In this document: positions 31,082 to 40,702 of the stretch, piece after piece
How the letters are laid out: every line of letters starts with the position of its first letter
Numbering within the stretch: position 1 is the first letter of the stretch
Notes under the pieces: model-generated
The model's database searches: none
What the model saw: only the letters and a program-made list of their open reading frames with translations
Told to the model about the DNA's origin: nothing
Position numbers and translations under genes: made by a program
Assembly (NCBI GenBank): GCA_039105265.1
Contig: JAPFFF010000006.1
Coordinates: forward strand, 248,001-312,000
Length of the DNA stretch: 64,000 nucleotides
Direction of reading: 5' to 3'
From: Tritrichomonas musculus
Taxonomy: Eukaryota > Parabasalia > Tritrichomonadida > Tritrichomonadidae

Positions 31082-32051
31082 TTTTTCAATTCACTCAAAT
31101 ACTTTTTTTTTATCTTTTTTCTCAAATAAATTCTATATTTTTTTCAAAAAGTTGAACCATAAGATATTAACATTTGTGCGAAATATAAACAAAAATTGAT
31201 TGATTTCATTGATGTTAATTAAAAATCAAATATATTTCGATTTTTTTATTTTGAATAAAAAGGGTTCAAAAAAAAAAGCCTCAATTTTGATGTATGATGT
31301 ATGATCGTACATTTATTCCATTTAGATAATATCGCTTTATTTTATTCTGTATTTCAATATATAAATAAATTATTTATTATTAAATATTATTTTAAATTTT
31401 TATTTGAATATAATTATAAATAAAATAGTTTATTAATCAATAAATATTACTTTTACTAATTATATCAAATTTAAATGCAAACCTGAAAAAGTTGTTAGTG
31501 CAACAATTGAAATTTATCTACTTATTTTGATAAATAATTGATATTTATGATTTTTAAAATAATAATAATTATTATATTAAGTTAATAAAAAATATAATTG
31601 AATATTAACCAAAAAAATGTTTATAAAAGATATAATGAAAACCTGGGATTTTCAAAAAATCATTGTTGATCATGAAAATAAAATGAAAAATATAAAAGTA
31701 TTTTATTACCAAACATATTTCAGAATTATCTGTTATTATTTTGGATATGTATTAATGACTATATACATGCGAATAAAAACAAAATCAAAATGTAAAGATA
31801 TAGCTATTAAATTTTCACCATATAATACTCCTCAAATGATTTTTAAGATAATTTCCATTCTTCAAAAATAAAATTTCATATCATTCAAAGCATGCAATTA
31901 TCTAAGTGATTTTCTTTTTTAAGCAGTTCTTCTTACTTCCAATGAAATGAAATTTGTGAAAAAAAAAAAAAAAAAAAAAATGCTAACGCTGATCTTATAT
32001 AAAAATTTTGGAATTTTTTAAAAATTTAAGATACATTCAAAATTGATGTAA
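31082..32051. other. Divergent 0.97-kb spacer
   Basis: The AACTTTTTGAA motif lies at 31143-31153 in the sense of the PI3K gene, about 62 bases before its ATG. A 22-base A run lies at 31959-31980, 71 bases before the glycosyltransferase. An 84-codon ORF (31617-31871) has an ATG but no recognisable domain and the composition of the spacer, so it is not called a gene. Confidence 0.5.
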
Positions 32052-33098
32052 ATGCTACATCCTCCAAAATTGCGACCTATGATCAAATCCAGTAGGCTTC
32101 GTATATTATTTATTTTTATTACAGTGTTTTTAACTATTGCTATAAGTTCGTTTTACTTAATTAATCTTAATCAAAAATATCCGCGTCCTATTGTAAGTAG
32201 CTATATTCCAAATGATGCTAATATTGATTCTGATCAGCCTAAAGAAGTGATTACTAGCAATACATCTATAGCTTTTTATGTTATTGCAGGTGCTTCTCAA
32301 AAAGGTTTAGACCCAGACTTACGAGGCACATTTTGGGAGCCACAACTTAAATATTACAAATTTAATCATTCAATTACTTATCTTTCAGACGGACCATTAA
32401 GTGTTAATGGTGTTGATTTTTTAGTATTACCTGAAGGTAAAGGAAACTTTGAAGATAAACAATTCTGCATTAGAGCTCCCGAAACTTGGATTCATTTTAA
32501 TAAATATAATCTTGATAAAAAATGGTATTTCCGTGGAATACATGATACCTACATTAATATGCCAGAATTACTCAAGTTTATTAATGAATTGGAAAATAAG
32601 GGTGATCCCATGAAAACATACAACTTTGCTTATAATATGCATGAATATGGACATATGTATTATCCTCACGGAGGTACTGGATATTTATTTTCAAATTATG
32701 CTATGAGGAAATTTTATCGAAATATTGATAGATTCAGAAGGATTTGTCAGGGAGCATTTGATGATGTAGCTCTGACACCTTTCTTTCAAGGTCTTGGCTT
32801 AAATGTAATGGATTATCAAACAAATAAATTCATTGTGACATGGCCACTCACTCAAACAGATGTTATTTTAAAAAAGAAGTATGCGGAGGTTAAAGATTGC
32901 CCGCCATATTATCAGTTATATGAAGGAGGGCCAAAATTACTTCCATGCCCAGCTCACACAGCTGCTTCAGTTCATTTTCATCGTGTTCCAATGAATCTTG
33001 TACATAGAATTATACAAGAAACACCACCAAACTTTGCAGTTTATTTCCCAGATCCAAATACTCCATTGTTCTGTAAAATGGATCATGATGTAATATAA
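32052..33098 (+). CDS. Type II membrane glycosyltransferase, fringe/GT31-like
   Basis: 348 residues. A basic N-terminus (LRPMIKSSRLR) is followed by one membrane anchor (~17-38), the layout of Golgi type II transferases; a second possible ATG is at residue 10. The lumenal domain follows the fringe/core-1 galactosyltransferase order: DKKWYFRGIHDTYINMPEL (157-173), YPHGGTGYLFSNYAMRKF (204-221) and QGAFDDVALTPFFQGLGL (233-250), with late His and Cys residues. The usual DDD metal motif reads IHD here, so only the last Asp (165) remains, which may alter metal dependence or mean loss of activity. Donor and acceptor sugars cannot be told from sequence. Stop TAAA. Confidence 0.82.
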   Translation: MLHPPKLRPMIKSSRLRILFIFITVFLTIAISSFYLINLNQKYPRPIVSSYIPNDANIDSDQPKEVITSNTSIAFYVIAGASQKGLDPDLRGTFWEPQLKYYKFNHSITYLSDGPLSVNGVDFLVLPEGKGNFEDKQFCIRAPETWIHFNKYNLDKKWYFRGIHDTYINMPELLKFINELENKGDPMKTYNFAYNMHEYGHMYYPHGGTGYLFSNYAMRKFYRNIDRFRRICQGAFDDVALTPFFQGLGLNVMDYQTNKFIVTWPLTQTDVILKKKYAEVKDCPPYYQLYEGGPKLLPCPAHTAASVHFHRVPMNLVHRIIQETPPNFAVYFPDPNTPLFCKMDHDVI

Positions 33099-33439
33099 AT
33101 TTTATTTGTTAATAAAGTATATGCTATTAACTTTTTTGTATATTCATTTGGATATTATCTTATATCAACTTTTTGAGTTTCATCCAAAATGTTTCAATTG
33201 ATTATCCAAAATTTTGAGAATAGATTATTTTCAAGTGAATTATCCGATATATAATTTTATTCAAAGAGTTTCACTTTATTTATTTAATAAATAAATATAT
33301 TTTTTAACTTATATCTTTATAGATGAAAATATTCTATAAAGCAAATAAAATTAACTAGGAAATACCTAAAATAAATACATAATAAATTCAAAGAACTTTT
33401 TGAAGGTTTAACGTACAGTGATGAATTTAACAAATTTAT
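33099..33439 (+). promoter_or_regulatory. Spacer with AACTTTTTGAA motif upstream of the CAMK-like kinase
   Basis: aactttttgaa at 33394-33404 stands 36 bases before the start codon, in the coding orientation. The same word precedes several other genes here. Otherwise the spacer is plain AT-rich DNA. Confidence 0.45.
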
Positions 33440-34546
33440 ATGTTCGATCTTTACCATGTTGGCGATTACACCTTAAAACGAGAAAAGGGAAGTGGATCCT
33501 TTTCCAATGTATATGCAGCTGTGCATAATATTTTAGAAAAGCCAGTTGCAATTAAAAGTATTTCAAAAAGTTCAGAGCAAGATGCTTTAGATCATTTCCA
33601 CAAAGAAGTTGAGATCCTCACAAAACTAGATCATCCATACATTTTGAAATCATTTGAATCGTTTGAGGATAGTGACAATTTTTACCATGTTACAGAACTT
33701 GTTGAAAGAGGAAGCTTATACGATTATGTAAATTTAAAGGGGCCTTTATCAGAACAAGAAACAAAATATATATTTTCACAGATTCTTTCAACAATTGAAT
33801 ATCTTCATATGAAAAAGCATATTGTGCATCGTGATCTCAAACTTGAAAACATTTTATTGGACAGAGATCGTAAGATAAGGCTTATAGATTTTGGGTTTTC
33901 AGAAGTTTTTGATGAAAACAAATTATTTGATCAAATGGTTGGTTCACCTGCCTATGTGGCCCCTGAATTGGCACTCGGTGCTCCATATGATATTACTGTT
34001 GATGTATGGAGTTTGGGGGTAATTTTATATGCAATGACTGTTGGCAGATTACCTTTCCTTGGTTCAACAATAGAAATTCAATTAAAACGAGTTGTTTTAA
34101 TTGAACCATTTTATCCACCTACTCTTAGTGTTGTTTTAATTGATCTCATGAAAAAGCTACTTCAAAAAGATCCTGTTCAAAGAATTAAGATATCAGAAAT
34201 AAGAAAGCATCCTTGGCTTAATTCTTTTGAAAACAATGATCAGCAGATAGTCGCTCTTTACAACGAAGAAATGGCAAAGAAAGATGAAGAAATCATACGT
34301 GAAATCGAAATCAAATCAGATTTTGATGTTGAAAATGATCCTCATGCACAAGTAATGTATAATATTTTGCATCTCTTTCAGATTAGAAAAGAAATCCACT
34401 CATTTATACTTCGTGAAAAGAGTTCTCAACGTCCAGCCAAAATTAACAATGAAAATACAAATGAGAATTTCACCCCAACAACATCACCCAACAAACGTGC
34501 TGTCAAAAAACATCAGCCTCCTGCAGCACTTAATACTCATGTTTAA
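33440..34546 (+). CDS. Serine/threonine protein kinase, CAMK/AMPK-like group
   Basis: 368 residues. The kinase domain starts at once (YTLKREKGSGSFSNVY, glycine loop 15-25) and runs to ~265. Catalytic residues are intact: VAIK Lys39, HRDLKLEN 130-137, DFG 150-152, APE 174-176 and DVWSLGVILYAM. HRDLKLENILL and the GSPAYVAPE activation segment fit the CAMK-like/SNF1-related group. The C-terminal ~100 residues are charged helix and a Thr/Asn/Pro-rich tail without a recognised domain. It is the shorter relative of the kinase at 56778, and the two share the pattern D-H-P-(Y/F)-I-x-K and the GSLYDYVN/GTLLESVN region. The substrate is unknown. Stop TAAA. Confidence 0.93.
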   Translation: MFDLYHVGDYTLKREKGSGSFSNVYAAVHNILEKPVAIKSISKSSEQDALDHFHKEVEILTKLDHPYILKSFESFEDSDNFYHVTELVERGSLYDYVNLKGPLSEQETKYIFSQILSTIEYLHMKKHIVHRDLKLENILLDRDRKIRLIDFGFSEVFDENKLFDQMVGSPAYVAPELALGAPYDITVDVWSLGVILYAMTVGRLPFLGSTIEIQLKRVVLIEPFYPPTLSVVLIDLMKKLLQKDPVQRIKISEIRKHPWLNSFENNDQQIVALYNEEMAKKDEEIIREIEIKSDFDVENDPHAQVMYNILHLFQIRKEIHSFILREKSSQRPAKINNENTNENFTPTTSPNKRAVKKHQPPAALNTHV

Positions 34547-35180
34547 ATCGAATCATCGATGTAGAAAATTTTTTTTATATTATCATGAGAGAAACAAGTT
34601 AATTTTTTTTTAAAAAAAAGTTACATTTATTTTTTTTTATTCTTTTTATTTGAGAGGAATACTTTATAGCACATGCAACTTTTTCAGAAGAAAATAATCG
34701 TCCATTTTTTGAGCTTTATTTTACATAGAAAAGATTAAAAGTTCCTTGCATTTTTTATTGATTTCTTAATTTATGCCATTTAGAGAATATGTAAACGCGA
34801 AATAATCGAAAATTTTCAAAAATGAGATTATTATTTGAATAATATTTATTCTTAAAAATGGTTGATTTAGATAATCAGATAGCTTAATTGGCTTCCTACA
34901 TTGATATAATTTAGGATTTAATGGTCAAAATCAGTATTAAATAAGAAAACAAATATTTTTAAATTATTTTTAAAAGAATAAAAAAAGCATGAATAGGGGG
35001 TCATGCTATTTTGTTTAAAAATTATTAAAATTAATTTATCAAAAAGTTTATTTAGACCATATATGCATACAAAAAGTTCTCTGTGCAAAATAATTACACC
35101 CTTTATTTGATGTATTTTTTTTAAAAAATTGAATATTAATTTGGCCAATAAAAATAATTAAAGATAAATCAAAATAATAT
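34547..35180. other. AT-rich spacer, no gene seen
   Basis: 634 bases. A caaaaagttta word at ~35040 lies about 140 bases before the TPR gene. No gene or element was seen. Confidence 0.55.
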
Positions 35181-37997
35181 ATGACTGACAATATATATTC
35201 AATAGAGCATTTAAAAGAATATATATTGGACAATAAAGCATCTGAAATAATAGATGAATGCGAAGAATCTTTGCAATCTGAAGAAAACAAAAGCAACAAA
35301 GTTGCATTATTAATAAATATGGCGCTTGCCAAACTTTCTTTACAAATGACGCGCAATTCTATCAAAGATCTACAAGCTATTCTTATTCTTGATCAGACCA
35401 ATACTATTGCTTCTTTTTTCCTAGGACTTGCACAATTATGGTTGGGTCATGAAAATGAAGCTATAACAGCCTGGAATGATGGACTTTGCCATGGAGGCCC
35501 TATATCATACTTTTCAGTTATGAAACGATTAACTTTTGATTGTAATGCCCGTGTTTTTATTTATTCAAGACGATTCGATTTACTTTCAGTTTTAGATTTT
35601 ATCGAAGACTTTGATAAAGAATTAGTTTATATGGATAATGATGTCCAAAAAGCTTATAATGAATTAAGAAATACTTCTTTAAGCTCAGCAATATCTCATT
35701 TTAATATGATTTTAGCTAATGATCCAGAAAATATTGATGCTCTTAAAGGACGCGGTTCAGCTGAATGCTTAACCGGACAATGGCGACGCGCTATTGAAGA
35801 TCTTACAAAAGTCATTGAGAAAGGCTACACTGATAATGGACAACTCACAAAAATTCGTAGTATAGCATATTCTGCTCTTGGGCAGTATACAGCTGCTATT
35901 ACAGATCTTTCACTCTCGATATCACTTTCCAATTGTGACTGGGCAGGACGGGTTGAGCGTGCTAGATTACATATGATTCGTAAATGTTATGCACTTGCAC
36001 TTGAAGATTATACATCTGTACCTAGTGCTCATTTAAGCGATCAAATGCTAATTGATTTAGCTGAATGCTATTATGCAGTAGGTGATGTCCCACACGCAGC
36101 CGAAGTTATCATGAAAGTGAAAGCAAACGACGATCATAGAAAAGCTTATTGCCATTATTTGGTTACAAGAGATGTTGGGCATATGGCTGAAGCTTCAATA
36201 CAAATAGTTCATGCAGCAAGTATTCTTCCTTCTTTCTTTTTACTTAAGACAGCAGCTGATTTTATGTACGAACAAGGAAAATTTCAAGAAGCATGTAATT
36301 ATTATCGAATTGCTCTTAAACAAAAAGAAAATGATGCCGACACACAGAGAATGTATGCCCTATCTCTTTTTCAGTCTGGCGCTGAAATTCAGGCTGTTGA
36401 AATTCTTAAAAAGCTTGAAGTTGCTTACATGAAACAAACTAATGATGTTGATTTTGGTTATGGAACTGTTGGATCAATTGAAATCGATGGGAGTATGAAG
36501 AATTTCTATAAAAGTCGTTCACAAATTTTAAGAAAATCACTAGATGATCTTCATTATATGTACCATATAATGAACAATAGTGGAAAAAGTATTCTAGAAG
36601 CCGCTCGTCAGCAAACGGGCGGTACCAAAAAATTTGTTTATGATAGCAAAATATATGAATCTGATTCACAACAATCGAAAGAGGAAAAATCAACTGATAC
36701 ACAACCAGCATCAGATAAGAAGAATGAAACAGCTTCAAAAGAAACAGCAAATGTATCTACCGACACTGATAATACTAATACTAGCAAAAACACCAATGAT
36801 AATCAAAATGATAGTAAATTTACTGTTAAATATATGACATATTATCCTAATGAAGCAGTACCTACTCTTTTTCATTTTTCAAAATTCCAACCTACTAAAG
36901 ACGAGATACAAATGCTTGAAGATGCAGATCGTTTAGGAAGCCGTTGTATGCCACATGCACCAGAAGTCATAGATAATAATAAACGAATAATTAGATGCCT
37001 TGGCTTTTGTGTTTTATGCCTCGCACAGAATATGCGTCAAGATTTTTTTGTTCATCCAAAGAAATCATGGAAAAATGCATTTGATCTTCTTCGAGCAATT
37101 ATGTCACTTGCCGATATAAAAAATCAAGTTCGTTGGACTTTTTTAGTTACAAAATTACCTGATCCCAAAAACGCATCTATTCCAAACATCACCTTTTCTA
37201 AAATTCCAGTTGATTCTGCATATGTCCCTAAAGAAGATAAAGGAACTCAGTATTTCTCATTTCCACGTTTAGCTCCAGTTTTTTACATTCAAAAAGGGGA
37301 AAGAAGATCACCTCGTTTTGGCCATGCAATGCAACAAGCGATAAACAAAATAGCTACATCTTTCAGCCAACCAATGGATAATTATTCTAACAATTCTCCA
37401 AAAAGATATGATACAAGCGAATTAGTAAAATTGAATTCATTAGATGCTATTTATAGTGTTGCCCAAGAAGATGTAATTTATTCTGGATCATGGATTGGTC
37501 AAAATGCTAGCGTTCCTTTACAAACTCCAATAATTACTTTAAGATATCTTGGGGTGCATGGCTATGATCTTTTTGTGAAGCCACCAGTTGATTTAGTTGA
37601 AGTGAAAAAATATGATTTAATTGCGCAAGAGTCTTGGACTCATTTAATGGAACAACATTCAATGGAGACTTCTTTTTATCTTCCATTAATGATGATGCTA
37701 ATTTGGTTATGGCAACCAATTTCTAACTTTAGTAATGAATTTGGCCACGTTTTAATGCACGCTTATTTGCTTGCCTCTAAAAATGCTGAAGTTGAGAAGA
37801 TTCCTTGCCAATCTGGAGAACTTTTTATAAAACAAATGACCAATCCAAGATTTGAACAAATGAAAAAAGTTATTAATGATCACTTAATGGAAGCGAAAGT
37901 AGCACCAATGGTTAGAGAACAAAGTTTATTGTTCTGGAAAAAATTACCGACTATTGATCGCTTATATCCTTTAATTGATTATGATATTACTGAATAA
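35181..37997 (+). CDS. TPR-repeat protein, possibly TTC13-like
   Basis: 938 residues. Residues ~15-120 and ~160-430 are tetratricopeptide repeats (for example ALAKLSLQMTRNSIKDLQAIL, AISHFNMILANDPENIDALKGRGSAEC, YYRIALKQKENDADTQRMYALSLF). Residues ~500-545 are a Ser/Thr/Asn/Lys-rich linker. The C-terminal ~390 residues are a conserved-looking domain with MRQDFFVHPKKSWKNAFDLL and VRWTFLVTKLPDP, a layout that recalls metazoan TTC13 (TPRs followed by a unique C-terminal region); that comparison is from memory and tentative. No signal peptide or membrane segment was seen. It probably acts as a protein-interaction scaffold. Confidence 0.82.
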   Translation: MTDNIYSIEHLKEYILDNKASEIIDECEESLQSEENKSNKVALLINMALAKLSLQMTRNSIKDLQAILILDQTNTIASFFLGLAQLWLGHENEAITAWNDGLCHGGPISYFSVMKRLTFDCNARVFIYSRRFDLLSVLDFIEDFDKELVYMDNDVQKAYNELRNTSLSSAISHFNMILANDPENIDALKGRGSAECLTGQWRRAIEDLTKVIEKGYTDNGQLTKIRSIAYSALGQYTAAITDLSLSISLSNCDWAGRVERARLHMIRKCYALALEDYTSVPSAHLSDQMLIDLAECYYAVGDVPHAAEVIMKVKANDDHRKAYCHYLVTRDVGHMAEASIQIVHAASILPSFFLLKTAADFMYEQGKFQEACNYYRIALKQKENDADTQRMYALSLFQSGAEIQAVEILKKLEVAYMKQTNDVDFGYGTVGSIEIDGSMKNFYKSRSQILRKSLDDLHYMYHIMNNSGKSILEAARQQTGGTKKFVYDSKIYESDSQQSKEEKSTDTQPASDKKNETASKETANVSTDTDNTNTSKNTNDNQNDSKFTVKYMTYYPNEAVPTLFHFSKFQPTKDEIQMLEDADRLGSRCMPHAPEVIDNNKRIIRCLGFCVLCLAQNMRQDFFVHPKKSWKNAFDLLRAIMSLADIKNQVRWTFLVTKLPDPKNASIPNITFSKIPVDSAYVPKEDKGTQYFSFPRLAPVFYIQKGERRSPRFGHAMQQAINKIATSFSQPMDNYSNNSPKRYDTSELVKLNSLDAIYSVAQEDVIYSGSWIGQNASVPLQTPIITLRYLGVHGYDLFVKPPVDLVEVKKYDLIAQESWTHLMEQHSMETSFYLPLMMMLIWLWQPISNFSNEFGHVLMHAYLLASKNAEVEKIPCQSGELFIKQMTNPRFEQMKKVINDHLMEAKVAPMVREQSLLFWKKLPTIDRLYPLIDYDITE

Positions 37998-38012
37998 TAT
38001 CTTTAATTACTA

Positions 38013-38015
<3 letters not shown>

Positions 38016-38043
<28 letters not shown>
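38016..38043. repeat. Poly(T) tract of 28 bases
   Basis: Uninterrupted T run in the 170-base convergent spacer just after the TPR gene stop. Its position suits a 3' UTR or transcription end signal, but such runs are common in this DNA. Confidence 0.85.
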
Positions 38044-38167
38044 AGTAATGATATTTTTAAACATGCATGCAATAATAAAACTGTTTCATGGGGAAAAAAA
38101 AGAGTAATCATTTTATTATTTTTAATAGTTAATATATATATATATATAAAATATGCTAACACCATCA

Positions 38168-40396
38168 TTATTTTCGTTGTCTTGCTCGAATTTTCTTGGG
38201 ACTTATGTTACTCACGTTGTTATTATCATTCTCTGTGATATCTAGTTGTGCTAGTAATTCAAAATTTAAATGTTCTTCTGCAAACTTTAGAAAAGGTTCT
38301 TTTTCTATTTTCAACTTATATTGATTCAAGATCCAAATAAAAATATCGTTTCGATGGAAAATAACTGACAAATTGAGACATTTATCAAATTGCAAATCCA
38401 GCTTTTTAAGTGTCATTATAATTCTGTGATTACCACCAATTATTGATGCTCTGACTAAATATTTACCGATATCAGATTTGATTTTCACTAAATCTCCTTG
38501 CTCAAGAAAATAATGGAAAATAGATTCAGATCCAAAGAGAGCAGAAAGGAGGAGAATTGGAATTTTATCACTTTTTTCATAATTTTCTTTATCACATATT
38601 TTATCGCAATCTTTAATGAAATAATATTCTTTGTTGGGGAACTCGGATATGTCAATTAAATTCTCATTTGGCCTATTTAGAAAATACTCTAAATCATCTA
38701 CCATGATTGCTTGAATATCATCATTTTCAGAAATCGAAAATGCACTTTCAATTGATTCTGGCAGATCTAATGGAAGAAGGTCACTAATATCTTCACAGAA
38801 ACAACTTAAAACCTCCCATTTTGATGGCCGAATTATTAATATTTTTTCTAATATCTCCAATAATTTATCGTTATTTTGATCCCGAACTAATCCATTGAAA
38901 TATACACTACTTGTTATTTCTTTACGAACCCAGAAAGCGTTCTCTTCGCACAAATCAAGTAATAAGGGGAAAACATCATCTTCAAGCCATGTTTTAGTTA
39001 CATTTAATTTTTTTCCCCCTTTCATTTGCCTTAATTCAGATTCATCGGCTCCTAGTTTTCTGGAAAGAATCGAAATTGCGTCATCTAATTTTTGAATATA
39101 TTCTTCTTTTATGTCATTTTTTTTAAGACTTATTGCTTTTTGCCAAAAATAGGCGCAAACAGTTCGAATAGTTCTTAGTTTTCTCGGAATCGCGATATTA
39201 GTCAAAGAAATAGCTAAAGAATGAATGATTGCGACATCTAATGATAAATCATTTTTTTCTTGAAGTAAACTCCAGAAACATTCTGTTGTTGATACATAGA
39301 AAGGCTCATATAAATTTTTGATATCTCTTGCAATATATCCAATGCATTGAATAATATATTCTTTGATTGGCCTTTCTCGCAATTCGTCAACCAAACGAGA
39401 GAAATAATCATTAAAAAAAGATTTATAAATAATTTCATTTTTCATCTGTGCGGTTGGTATACTGAAGAAGGTAATAAGCGTTTGGAATGCGTCTTCTTTT
39501 AGTTTTTCTTCTTCAAATGCTAACTGGAATATACGATTAATGATATCTTGAATTACAGTAACATCCCTTATTAGTTTGCAAGCTTCTTCAATAAATTTAT
39601 ATATTGCCATTCGAATGTGCGGCTGAGTTTTGAGGTCAAGAAATGGAATAAAAGATTTACAAAGTGGTAAAACGTTTTGAATTTTGCTAGATGAATTAAT
39701 CATATTTGTTAAAGATGAAATTAAAGCATATTTACTTTGCCAATTGTCTTGTGGTTCTTCTGGATCTAATATTGATTTATATATTTGATACACAGTATTA
39801 AAACCATCTTGATTCCTGAGCGATTCATCAATTGCTTTAATAGAATAAAGAGCTTGCATACTTAAACTTTCATCATTTTCTTTGTAATCTAACGGGTCTT
39901 TTTCAGAAATCTCTGAAACGATTAATACCAGTTTAGAAACATAATTTTTATAAAAGTTTTTCATCGATTTACAAATTTCAGGTGAATGAACAGCAATTGA
40001 CCTGATACAAAAAATAGCTCGTTTACGAATTTCGATGTTGCCTATTTCTTTATTTAATGATATAGTAAGTAATTTGTTAAGCAATAGAGTAGCATGAAAA
40101 GTAAAGAAACTACTTTTTATTTCAATAAATTCTTCTAATGATTTGAGAGCATCTAAACTGAATTGTGGAGTATACATTGGGGTGATTACAATTGATTCAA
40201 AACTAGAATGGAGAATTGGCAAATCAGGTTTTTTTTTGGCTATTGAAAAGTAAAGGTTAATTCTTGGTATAAACAAATCTTGATTCGGCAAATCTTCAAT
40301 TAATATTTTTAATGCATCATCAAAAGGAAATTCATTCAAATTATTGTTTAAATCTTCTGTTGCTTTCTGTATTTTTTCTTTTAGATCTGTGTTCAT
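38168..40396 (-). CDS. HEAT-repeat protein with C-terminal DUF3447-like ankyrin region
   Basis: 742 residues. Residues ~20-560 form a HEAT-type solenoid reminiscent of the importin-beta/RanBP5 superfamily (ALKSLEEFIEIKSSFFTFHATLLLNKLL, IRKRAIFCIRSIAVHSPEICKSM, PHIRMAIYKFIEEACKLI). An acidic stretch follows (~560-600). Residues ~610-720 read as ankyrin-like helices (IPILLLSALFGSESIFHYFLEQGD, LVRASIIGGNHRIIMTLKKLDLQFDK, NLSVIFHRNDIFIWILNQYKL) of the DUF3447 style common in trichomonad and Entamoeba proteins. The end is basic (KKIRARQRK). The combination is unusual. Transport-receptor-like binding is only inferred. Confidence 0.78.
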   Translation of the reverse strand: MNTDLKEKIQKATEDLNNNLNEFPFDDALKILIEDLPNQDLFIPRINLYFSIAKKKPDLPILHSSFESIVITPMYTPQFSLDALKSLEEFIEIKSSFFTFHATLLLNKLLTISLNKEIGNIEIRKRAIFCIRSIAVHSPEICKSMKNFYKNYVSKLVLIVSEISEKDPLDYKENDESLSMQALYSIKAIDESLRNQDGFNTVYQIYKSILDPEEPQDNWQSKYALISSLTNMINSSSKIQNVLPLCKSFIPFLDLKTQPHIRMAIYKFIEEACKLIRDVTVIQDIINRIFQLAFEEEKLKEDAFQTLITFFSIPTAQMKNEIIYKSFFNDYFSRLVDELRERPIKEYIIQCIGYIARDIKNLYEPFYVSTTECFWSLLQEKNDLSLDVAIIHSLAISLTNIAIPRKLRTIRTVCAYFWQKAISLKKNDIKEEYIQKLDDAISILSRKLGADESELRQMKGGKKLNVTKTWLEDDVFPLLLDLCEENAFWVRKEITSSVYFNGLVRDQNNDKLLEILEKILIIRPSKWEVLSCFCEDISDLLPLDLPESIESAFSISENDDIQAIMVDDLEYFLNRPNENLIDISEFPNKEYYFIKDCDKICDKENYEKSDKIPILLLSALFGSESIFHYFLEQGDLVKIKSDIGKYLVRASIIGGNHRIIMTLKKLDLQFDKCLNLSVIFHRNDIFIWILNQYKLKIEKEPFLKFAEEHLNFELLAQLDITENDNNNVSNISPKKIRARQRK

Positions 40397-40702
40397 AAAT
40401 TGATGAAAGGATTGTTGTTCAATATTTTCAAAGTATTATTTTGAATAAATATATTCAAAAAGTTTGGTGTTCAGAAAAAGTGGATAAGAATTTGAGAAGC
40501 AGATCTTTTTTATCTTTTTTCTTGAATATGATTTTTACTTTAAAAAAATATTGATGATTTTATAATATAAAATTTTATTTATATTATTAAATCTATTATA
40601 TATCTAAAAAAAATTAAACTCAACTTAAGATATTATTATAAAAAATGAAAAATATATCATTTAGAAATTTTCAATTAAATAATGGTTGTTTAAAATTTAT
40701 AG
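40397..40702. promoter_or_regulatory. Divergent promoter spacer with AACTTTTTGAA motif
   Basis: 306 bases shared by two start codons. The motif lies at 40454-40464 in the sense of the minus-strand HEAT gene, about 58 bases before its ATG. No equivalent was seen for the plus-strand gene. Confidence 0.45.

Noticed and set aside
31617-31871. 84-codon ORF with ATG in the PI3K/glycosyltransferase spacer
   Set aside because: Composition matches the spacer, no recognisable motif; kept out of the gene list although a small gene cannot be excluded.
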